Assembly (NCBI GenBank): GCA_902468045.1
Contig: CABQXG010000020.1
Location: 1 to 11,406, forward strand
DNA length: 11,406 nucleotides
Direction: 5' to 3'
DNA from: an uncultured Collinsella sp.
GTDB taxonomy: Bacteria; Actinomycetota; Coriobacteriia; Coriobacteriales; Coriobacteriaceae
Positions within the stretch are counted from its first letter, which is position 1. Each line of letters opens with the position of its first letter. This document shows positions 5,630 to 11,406 of this stretch, in pieces. Position numbers and translations under genes: made by a program. Below the pieces are notes generated by a model, which was given only the letters and a program-made list of their open reading frames with translations, was not told the DNA's origin and did not search any database.

Positions 5630-5720
5630 CTTGCCGCCCCACTGCTCCAAAGCGGACGCGCCCTTGCCCCGTACGCCTAAAACTCCCCAGTTGACCGAAA
5701 ACCTGCCACCGTAACCCCGT

Positions 5721-5745
5721 AATTGAGCTATAACGTTAAACAATT
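5721..5745 (+). promoter_or_regulatory. Candidate hydrogenase operon promoter region
   Basis: TATAAC at 5729-5734 is a fair -10 element about 40 bases before the first hydrogenase codon, but no good -35 box lies at the right distance (TTGACC at 5691-5696 is too far). The -10 is framed by AATTG (5721-5725) and CAATT (5741-5745), an inverted repeat that could be an operator overlapping the start site. A weak -35 with a nearby dyad fits a regulated promoter, but this is inference. Confidence 0.4.
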
Positions 5746-5774
5746 GCAGCGTTTTTGCATGGGGGAGCGATGGT

Positions 5775-8657
5775 ATGACGCTACTGTATTTCCTTACCCT
5801 GTTTCCGCTGGTACCGGCGCTGGGCATGCTGCTTGCGCACGGTGACCGAGTTCGCGATGCGGTGGGGCTCATAGGCTCCGGCATTATTATGGCGGTGACA
5901 GTTGTAGTCGCCGTCATGTTTTTTGGCACGGGTCCGCAGAGCTTTGAGGTTGCCCCCGGCACCTCGCATGCGCTCTCGATCATCAGCTCCGTCATCGACG
6001 TAATTCTGTGCGCCGTCATCCTGTACAACGCGTACAAATACAGGAACGCGCTCACCACGGTGCTCGGCATAGTCCAGCTGGTGGGCTCGCTCGCCTTTGC
6101 AGCCATGACGCTGCCCGCGGCCGAAGCCGTCACGGCGACGCCGCTCTACCTGGACTACATGAGTGTGATCATGGTCCTCGCCGTCGGCATCGTCGGCAGC
6201 CTAATCTGTGTGTATGCCCTGGGCTACATGAAGGACTTCCAGGCCCATGACGAGCACGAGGCCGCGCTGCGCGGGCAGACCGCGCCCGATCGACGCCCGC
6301 AGTTCCTGGCGCTTATGTTCCTGTTCCTCTCAGCCATGTTCGTCATCGTGACGAGCGACAACCTTGAGTGGCTGTTCTGCGGCTGGGAAATCACCACCGT
6401 GTGCTCGTTCCTTATGATTGGCTACACGCGCACGCCCGAGGCCATCAAGAACGCCTTTACCCAGATCATCCTTAACATGCTGGGCGGCATCGCGTTTTTG
6501 GCGGGCCTTATGTTCTTGCACGTTAACGGCATGCCGCTGACCATCTCGGGAATGATCGAGCTTTCCGGTGCCGGAACCGCGCAATCCGCGCTGCTGGTGA
6601 TGCCGGTCGTTCTGCTGTCGCTCGCCGCGCTCACCAAGGCCGCACAGATGCCGTTCCACACTTGGCTGCTCGGTGCTATGGTTGCCCCCACGCCCACGAG
6701 CGCCCTGCTGCACTCGTCAACCATGGTCAAAGCCGGCGTGTTCCTGATGGTCAAGCTGAGCCCGCTCTATGCTATCTATCCTGTGACCGGTTTTATGGTC
6801 ACGAGTGTGGGTGCCATCACGTTTTTGCTCGCTGCCCTCATGGCCATCTCGCAGAGCAACGCCAAACGCGTGCTCGCGTACTCCACCATTTCCAACTTAG
6901 GCCTCATTAGTGCCTGCCTGGGTGTCGGCGCGCCCGAGGCCGTATGGGCGGCCATCTTCCTGATCCTGTTCCACACGGTGGCCAAGTCGCTGCTGTTCCT
7001 GTGCGTGGGCACGGCCGAGCATCATATCGGCAGCCGCGATATCGAGGACATGGACGGTATGTTCAGCCGCATGCCGCACCTGACGCGTCTGATGATGCTG
7101 GGCATCATGGGCATGTTTGTGGCGCCGTTTGGCATGCTCGTCTCCAAGTGGGGCGCCCTGGTGGCGTTCGCGCAGACTGGCAACGTGCTCATGATCATGG
7201 TGCTTGCCTTTGGCTCGGCCGCGACGTTCTTCTTCTGGGGCAAGTGGCTTGCCAAGCTTTCGGGCGTCGACCCCACGGCTCAAAACGTTGAGGTCAATGT
7301 CCATAAGACCGAATGGATGGCCCTCAACACCATCGCCGCGCTGCTGATTCTGTGCTGCGTGGCGTTTCCGGTTATCTCGAGCGGTCTGGTGTCGCCTTAC
7401 TTGGCCATGGTGTTTGGCCGCGTGCCGTACGTTATCGGCAAGGACGCCATGTATCTGATGGTGGTTATCGTGGCGTTTATCGCCGTGGTGCTGCTGACTT
7501 CATTCCGCGTGAGCAACAAGCCGCACGTCAACGTGTACCTTTCGGGTGTGGGAACCGACAAATATCGTCATTTCCGCGGCTCGATGGGACACGAGGTGAA
7601 GGCCGAAAAGCGCAATTGGTATTCGGAGGACGCCCTTGGCGAGAAGCTTATTGGCCCCGCGGGTAGCGTCGTGTGCTGCAGCATTATCTTGTTTGCGCTG
7701 CTGTGTTGCGCGTGGATTGGGCCCGAGAGACTTGCCATGAGTGCGCCCTCGGTGCTGCGCGGTAAGTATTTCGAAGGCTCGGGCGTCGTGGGCATATTTA
7801 TTGGTACCGTGGTGTTTGCCCTGCTGGCGCCGCTTGTGGGCGGCCTGATCGACGGTCTTGACCGTAAGCTTTCGGCTCGCATGCAGGGCCGCGTGGGCCC
7901 GCGCCTGCTGCAACCCTTCTACGATGTGGCCAAGCTCCTGCGCAAGGCCCCCGCCAGCGTAAACACCATGGACGACACCTACATGGCGTGCGCGCTCATC
8001 TTTACCGTGGTGGGCGGCGGCATCTTTGTGTCGGGCTCCAACACACTGCTGTGCGCCTTTATGGTGACGCTCGCCGCGATCTTTGTGGTGCTGGCGTCCG
8101 CCTCGACGCAAAGCCCGTTTGCCCAGGTTGGCGCCGATCGCGAGCTGCTGCAGGTCATGAGTTACGAGCCCGCCGTTCTGCTGATGAGCGTGGGCCTGTA
8201 CCTTGCCACCGACAGCTTCGATTCCATCGCCGTGACGGGGCAGTCGGTCCCCATCATCGTGTACAGCGCACCCATTTTCCTCGCGTTGCTCGCGGTGCTT
8301 ACCATCAAGCTGCGCAAGTCGCCGTTTGACCTTTCGTACTCGCATCACGCGCATCAGGAGATCGTCCAGGGCGTCGCCACCGAGATGAGCGGCGGCACGC
8401 TGGCCAAGATGACCCTTATGCACTGGTGCGAGACCGTGCTGTTTTTGATGTGGGTGGGCATGTTCTTTGTTTGGGACAACCCCGTGAGCTGGGTTGTAGC
8501 CCTGGTCGTGATGGCCGCGACGTATTTTGTCGAGGTCCTGATCGACAACACCTTCGCACGCAGCACCTGGCGCAGCTGCTTTAGGCTCGGATGGGGCGTG
8601 GCGCTGGTGTTTGGCCTGCTCAACCTTATGCCCATCCTCGTCGACGTATTTATTTAG
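5775..8657 (+). CDS. Fused Ech-type hydrogenase membrane subunit (antiporter EchA/HyfB + NuoH-like EchB/HyfC)
   Basis: One uninterrupted 960-codon frame holds two normally separate subunits. Residues 1 to about 600 are a NuoL/HyfB-type proton-antiporter subunit, with a conserved Glu205 in a membrane helix (WLFCGWE), Lys288 in LTKAAQMPFHTW, His295, and the APTPTSALLHSSTMVKAG signature. A hydrophilic stretch (about 578-625) and a linking membrane helix (about 628-650) follow. Residues about 670-960 are an EchB/HycD/NuoH-type subunit: DRKLSARMQGRVGP (696-709), QPFYDVAKLLRK, RKSPFDLSYSHHAHQE, and EIVQGVATEMSG (862-873). Together they should form the membrane arm that anchors the hydrogenase and moves ions as protons are reduced. 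The length equals the sum of separate EchA (~640) and EchB (~300) proteins, so nothing seems lost. GGGGGAG (5761-5767) lies seven bases before the ATG. First gene of the operon. Confidence 0.9.
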   Translation: MTLLYFLTLFPLVPALGMLLAHGDRVRDAVGLIGSGIIMAVTVVVAVMFFGTGPQSFEVAPGTSHALSIISSVIDVILCAVILYNAYKYRNALTTVLGIVQLVGSLAFAAMTLPAAEAVTATPLYLDYMSVIMVLAVGIVGSLICVYALGYMKDFQAHDEHEAALRGQTAPDRRPQFLALMFLFLSAMFVIVTSDNLEWLFCGWEITTVCSFLMIGYTRTPEAIKNAFTQIILNMLGGIAFLAGLMFLHVNGMPLTISGMIELSGAGTAQSALLVMPVVLLSLAALTKAAQMPFHTWLLGAMVAPTPTSALLHSSTMVKAGVFLMVKLSPLYAIYPVTGFMVTSVGAITFLLAALMAISQSNAKRVLAYSTISNLGLISACLGVGAPEAVWAAIFLILFHTVAKSLLFLCVGTAEHHIGSRDIEDMDGMFSRMPHLTRLMMLGIMGMFVAPFGMLVSKWGALVAFAQTGNVLMIMVLAFGSAATFFFWGKWLAKLSGVDPTAQNVEVNVHKTEWMALNTIAALLILCCVAFPVISSGLVSPYLAMVFGRVPYVIGKDAMYLMVVIVAFIAVVLLTSFRVSNKPHVNVYLSGVGTDKYRHFRGSMGHEVKAEKRNWYSEDALGEKLIGPAGSVVCCSIILFALLCCAWIGPERLAMSAPSVLRGKYFEGSGVVGIFIGTVVFALLAPLVGGLIDGLDRKLSARMQGRVGPRLLQPFYDVAKLLRKAPASVNTMDDTYMACALIFTVVGGGIFVSGSNTLLCAFMVTLAAIFVVLASASTQSPFAQVGADRELLQVMSYEPAVLLMSVGLYLATDSFDSIAVTGQSVPIIVYSAPIFLALLAVLTIKLRKSPFDLSYSHHAHQEIVQGVATEMSGGTLAKMTLMHWCETVLFLMWVGMFFVWDNPVSWVVALVVMAATYFVEVLIDNTFARSTWRSCFRLGWGVALVFGLLNLMPILVDVFI

Positions 8658-8669
8658 GAGGCGGCATCC

Positions 8670-9224
8670 ATGGATCATAAAATGTCGCGCTCGCCGTGGG
8701 TTATTCATTACGACGGTTCGAGCTGCAACGGATGCGATATCGAGGTGCTGGCCTCGCTCACGCCGCTGTTCGATGCGGAGCGCTTTGGCGTGGTCAATAC
8801 CGGCAACCCCAAGCATGCGGATATCTTTTTGGTGACGGGGTCGGTCAACGCGCAGAATCTGCCCGTCGTGCGCCAGATTTACAACCAGATGCTCGAGCCC
8901 AAGTGTGTGGTGGCCTGCGGTATCTGCGCGTGTTCGGGCGGCGTGTTCCGCGATGCCTATAACGTAATCGGCGGCGTGGACCGCGCGATTCCCGTGGACG
9001 TGTACGCGCCCGGGTGCGCCATTCGCCCCGAGACGGTGATCGATGCCATCGTGGAGGCGTGCGGCATCCTGGACCAGAAGGAGGCCGTGATGCGCGCCGG
9101 CGGTGACCCGCTTACCGTGGGCGGCGCTTCTACCTGGGATGGCGGCGTTGAGCTGGGCGAGGACGGGTTTGTGGCTGCTGCGGAGGCCGGCGACGCGACC
9201 GCCGCTGCAAAGGAGGCCGAGTAA
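8670..9224 (+). CDS. echC: Ech-type hydrogenase small subunit (NuoB-like)
   Basis: 184 residues of the NuoB/HycG/EchC family, which carry the single proximal [4Fe-4S] cluster that passes electrons to the Ni-Fe site. The four expected ligands are visible: Cys19 and Cys22 (SSCNGC), Cys86 (GICACSGG), and Cys116 (PGCAIRP). Extra cysteines at 79, 83 and 88 surround the third ligand. No twin-arginine signal is present, as expected for group 4 enzymes facing the cytoplasm. The last ~35 residues form an Ala/Glu/Gly-rich tail beyond the usual ~150-160 residue core. AGGAGG (8656-8661) overlaps the upstream stop codon and is eight bases before the ATG. The next gene overlaps this one by one base (TAATG), so the two are probably translationally coupled. 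Confidence 0.92.
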   Translation: MDHKMSRSPWVIHYDGSSCNGCDIEVLASLTPLFDAERFGVVNTGNPKHADIFLVTGSVNAQNLPVVRQIYNQMLEPKCVVACGICACSGGVFRDAYNVIGGVDRAIPVDVYAPGCAIRPETVIDAIVEACGILDQKEAVMRAGGDPLTVGGASTWDGGVELGEDGFVAAAEAGDATAAAKEAE

Positions 9225-9934
9225 TGCAAAAGGCTATCTATACCACCGTCGGGATTGACGAGCTCCTGCCGCATGTCCAGGCGCTCAAGGGCGTCGGCGC
9301 GCGCTTTGTGCAGATGCACGCCGAGCGCAACGTCGACGACGGTACGTATCGCTTGGTCTATACGTTTATCAACGTTCGTGCTGCTCAGGAGCATATTGCG
9401 CAGGACGGCAGCTATGCGATTGAGAACCTGGTGGTTGAGGGCATCGACCAGTACCAGGAGATTCCGTCCATCAGCTCGTATTACCCCGCGGTATTCCCGT
9501 TTGAAAATGAGGCCCACGACCTGTTTGGGCTTGCCATCACCGACATGCAGGTCGACTTTAAGGGCTTTTTCTACCAGGTTTCGACTGCCGAGCCCATGAG
9601 CGTTATCACGCCCGAGGTGAAGGCCGCGCGCGAGAAAGCCATGAAGGTCCGTGCTGCCGCCGAGGCCAAGGCGCGCAAGGCCGCGGCCGAGAAGGCCGTC
9701 GCTGCCGCGGCTGCTGCAGGGGAAGGCGCTGGCGATGCTGTGGGCGCTGCCGTCGCTCAGCCCGCTGCGGCTGCCGGCTCCGATGCCCAGCATGACGATG
9801 CCGCTGCCAAGGCCGCGCTCAAGGCTGCCGAGATGGAGGCAAAGCTCGCTGCCATGGATCCCGAGAAAGCGGCCAAGGTCCGCGCGGCGCTTGCCGCCAA
9901 GGTCGCCCGCGACAAGCAGAAAAAGGAGGCGTAA
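9224..9934 (+). CDS. echD: Ech-type hydrogenase NuoC-like subunit with Ala/Lys-rich tail
   Basis: 236 residues. The first ~125 form a NuoC/EchD-type domain, recognised by SISSYYPAVFPFENEAHDLFGL (about 80-101), the counterpart of the conserved P.A.W.ERE..D.FG motif. This subunit normally bridges the small and large hydrogenase subunits. EchD proteins are usually about 120 residues. Here the remaining ~110 residues are a low-complexity tail of Ala, Lys, Glu and Asp, likely helical at its start and end with a Gly/Ala/Pro-rich middle. The tail is in frame and ends in KKEA, whose codons also supply the AGGAGG site for the next gene. AAGGAGG upstream of the ATG lies inside the end of echC. In HycE the NuoC and large-subunit parts are one protein; here they are separate, which favours the Ech rather than the Hyc/Hyf layout. 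Confidence 0.85.
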   Translation: MQKAIYTTVGIDELLPHVQALKGVGARFVQMHAERNVDDGTYRLVYTFINVRAAQEHIAQDGSYAIENLVVEGIDQYQEIPSISSYYPAVFPFENEAHDLFGLAITDMQVDFKGFFYQVSTAEPMSVITPEVKAAREKAMKVRAAAEAKARKAAAEKAVAAAAAAGEGAGDAVGAAVAQPAAAAGSDAQHDDAAAKAALKAAEMEAKLAAMDPEKAAKVRAALAAKVARDKQKKEA

Positions 9935-9939
9935 GGTCC

Positions 9940-11028
9940 ATGGCTCATCGCTCCGTAATTCCGTTTGGCCCGAAGCACCCGGTGCTGCCCGAGCCGCTTC
10001 ATCTGGACCTGGTGATCGAGGATGACCGCGTCATCGAAGCAATTCCGCAGATCGGCTTTGTGCACCGCGGACTCGAGAAGCTCACCGAAAAGCGCGATAT
10101 GCATCAGTTTGGCTACATCGCCGAGCGCATCTGCGGCATCTGCGCCGTGGGCCATAGCTGTGGCTACGCCAGCGCCTGCGAGCGCATGCTCGGCATCGAG
10201 GTGCCTGGTCGCGTGCAGTATATCCGCACCATTCTGCATGAGCTTTCGCGCATTCACTCGCACCTGCTGTGGCTGGGCCTGCTCGCCGATGCCTTTGGCT
10301 TTGAGGCGCTGTTCTATCGTTCGTGGACGCTGCGCGAGCAGATTCTCAAGATCTTTGAGAGCACTTGCGGCGGTCGCGTGATTCTGTCGATTAACGAGAT
10401 CGGCGGCCTTAAGCACGATATCGAGGACTCCGAGCTGGCGGGCATTGTCCAGACGCTCGATGCCATGCGTCCTGACTACGAGGCCCTGGTGCATACGTTT
10501 GTGGACGACAACAGCTGCGGCGAGCGCCTGCATGGCGTGGGCGTGATTAGCAAGAAAGACGCGCTGGAGCTTTCGATGGTCGGTCCGTTTGGGCGCGCAT
10601 CGGGCGTGGATTACGACGTGCGCATGTTTGACGACGGTGCCTATGCGGACTTGGCTGCGTTTGAGCCCATTGTTGCCACCGATGGCGACTGTTATGCCCG
10701 CTGCCAGGTGCGTTGTGCCGAGGTTACGCAGGCCATGGACATTATCAAGGAGCTTGTCGGCAAGATTCCGCACGACGGTATCGGCGGGCGTACCAAGCTC
10801 ACGCCGGCCGACGGCGCGCGCGGCGAGGTTGTGATTGAACAGCCGCGCGGCGAGGCATATTACTATGTGCGCGGTAACGGTACCAAGAACCTGGACCGTT
10901 TCCGCGTGCGCACGCCGACGTCGCAGAACCTGGCTGGTTTGACGCATGCGCTGCAGGGCGTGCTCCTTGCCAACGTGCCCATGATTATCCTGACCATCGA
11001 CCCCTGCATTAGCTGCACGGAAAGGTAG
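9940..11028 (+). CDS. echE: Ech-type [NiFe] hydrogenase large catalytic subunit
   Basis: 362 residues, the length of EchE (about 360) and far shorter than fused HycE (about 570). It contains the Ni-Fe active site, where protons are reduced to H2 or the reverse. Both ligand motifs are intact: RICGICAVGH (63-72; Cys65, Cys68, His72), and DPCISCTER at the very C-terminus (Cys356, Cys359). These four cysteines separate a true hydrogenase from the NuoD subunit of complex I, which lacks them. HRGLEKL near residue 46 is also conserved. The protein ends two residues after CT, so there is no C-terminal peptide for a maturation protease to remove, as described for EchE and CooH. AGGAGG (9924-9929) lies ten bases before the ATG, inside the end of the previous gene. 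Confidence 0.94.
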   Translation: MAHRSVIPFGPKHPVLPEPLHLDLVIEDDRVIEAIPQIGFVHRGLEKLTEKRDMHQFGYIAERICGICAVGHSCGYASACERMLGIEVPGRVQYIRTILHELSRIHSHLLWLGLLADAFGFEALFYRSWTLREQILKIFESTCGGRVILSINEIGGLKHDIEDSELAGIVQTLDAMRPDYEALVHTFVDDNSCGERLHGVGVISKKDALELSMVGPFGRASGVDYDVRMFDDGAYADLAAFEPIVATDGDCYARCQVRCAEVTQAMDIIKELVGKIPHDGIGGRTKLTPADGARGEVVIEQPRGEAYYYVRGNGTKNLDRFRVRTPTSQNLAGLTHALQGVLLANVPMIILTIDPCISCTER

Positions 11029-11035
11029 GCGCGGC

Positions 11036-11377
11036 ATGAGTTTACTGACATTTGCCAAGACGGCCTTGGGCTCTATGGTCAAGCAGCCGGTAACGGTGTG
11101 CTATCCGCAGGAGAAGCTCGCGGCACCCGAGCGCCTGCGCGGGCATATAGTTAACGACATGAACGTGTGCATCTGCTGTGGCATGTGCGCGCGCCTCTGC
11201 CCGGCGGGCGCACTCGCGGTCGATCGCAAGGGCGGAACGTGGTCGATCGACCCGTATGCCTGTGTGGTGTGCGGCGAGTGCATCGAAAGCTGTCCTAAAC
11301 ACTGCCTGAGCATGGACACCGCCCGCACTTCGGTTGCGGCGGACAAGACTCCCGCGGTAGAAACCAAGCCGGAATAG
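11036..11377 (+). CDS. echF: Ech-type hydrogenase 2x[4Fe-4S] ferredoxin-like subunit (NuoI-like)
   Basis: 113 residues, matching EchF in length. Two ferredoxin cluster motifs are present: Cys45-x2-Cys48-x2-Cys51-x3-Cys55-Pro, and Cys76-x2-Cys79-x2-Cys82-x3-Cys86-Pro. It should pass electrons from soluble ferredoxin to the cluster in EchC. Cys47 and Cys90 are additional. The last ~18 residues form a polar Ala/Thr/Lys/Glu tail. It starts seven bases after the echE stop, with a weak GGTAGG site. It is the last gene visible; no maturation gene follows inside the window. Confidence 0.92.
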   Translation: MSLLTFAKTALGSMVKQPVTVCYPQEKLAAPERLRGHIVNDMNVCICCGMCARLCPAGALAVDRKGGTWSIDPYACVVCGECIESCPKHCLSMDTARTSVAADKTPAVETKPE

Positions 11378-11399
11378 CGTTGGAATAGAGTTGGAATAG
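11371..11399. repeat. Three GGAATAG copies, exactly 11 bases apart
   Basis: GGAATAG occurs at 11371, 11382 and 11393; the last two lie in 11-bp units differing at one base (CGTTGGAATAG, AGTTGGAATAG). The first supplies the echF stop codon. Because the period is 11, the three TAGs fall in three different frames. It looks like a small tandem duplication of the gene end. Confidence 0.7.
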
Positions 11400-11406
11400 G
11401 GGCCGG

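Noticed and set aside
5691..5717. Promoter from TTGACC at 5691 for the hydrogenase operon
   Set aside because: The only -10-like sequence near the right place (TAACCC at 5712) gives a 15-base spacer and is a poor match.
7500..8816. 438-codon minus-strand frame opposite the fused hydrogenase subunit
   Set aside because: His/Arg/Ala-rich shadow of a well-supported membrane protein gene; no ribosome site, no recognisable domain.
9757..11082. 441-codon minus-strand frame opposite echE
   Set aside because: Antisense shadow produced by codon bias; echE on the plus strand has intact metal-binding motifs.

Overview
The window is a GC-rich stretch of bacterial chromosome that looks like a gut actinobacterium of the Coriobacteriia, most likely Collinsella or a close relative. 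This is inferred from the base composition, strong G/C-ending codon use, an IS1249-like (IS256 family) insertion sequence, and an anaerobic metabolism built on a membrane [NiFe] hydrogenase and an FeS-flavin enoate reductase-type enzyme. No 16S rRNA or other taxonomic marker is present, so the placement is not proven.

Layout. (1) Bases 1-564, minus strand: the N-terminal 188 codons of type III pantothenate kinase (coaX), running off the left edge. (2) Bases 701-876: an initiator tRNA gene with a clear promoter, an encoded CCA end and an intrinsic terminator. (3) Bases 926-2587: an array of eight ~16-17 bp repeats in strictly alternating orientation, separated by 23-25 bp spacers. A 1355-bp insertion sequence (969-2323; perfect 25-bp terminal inverted repeats, 8-bp target duplication) has split it. 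Removing the IS and one duplication restores the regular spacing exactly. The IS transposase gene carries a frameshift near its 3' end. (4) Bases 2734-4764: a 676-residue old-yellow-enzyme/FeS/FAD oxidoreductase with an unusual active-site region, followed by a terminator. (5) Bases 4881-5204: an AT-rich, gene-free stretch with two good inverted repeats, leading to a small tandem helix-turn-helix protein (5205-5594) with its own terminator. (6) Bases 5775-11377: a tightly packed five-gene operon for an energy-converting (Ech-type, group 4) [NiFe] hydrogenase, in the order antiporter subunit, NuoH-like subunit, small subunit, NuoC-like subunit, large subunit, ferredoxin. The first two subunits are joined in one 960-codon reading frame.

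How the genes work together. The operon encodes a complete Ech-like core: the ferredoxin-like EchF takes electrons, EchC holds the proximal cluster, EchE holds the Ni-Fe site (both CxxC motifs present), EchD bridges, and the fused EchA-EchB membrane protein should couple proton reduction to ion translocation. Hydrogenase maturation genes and any formate dehydrogenase are not in the window. The HTH protein just upstream is a possible regulator by position only. The most unusual non-coding structure is the alternating repeat array; the most unusual coding feature is the antiporter/NuoH-like fusion.
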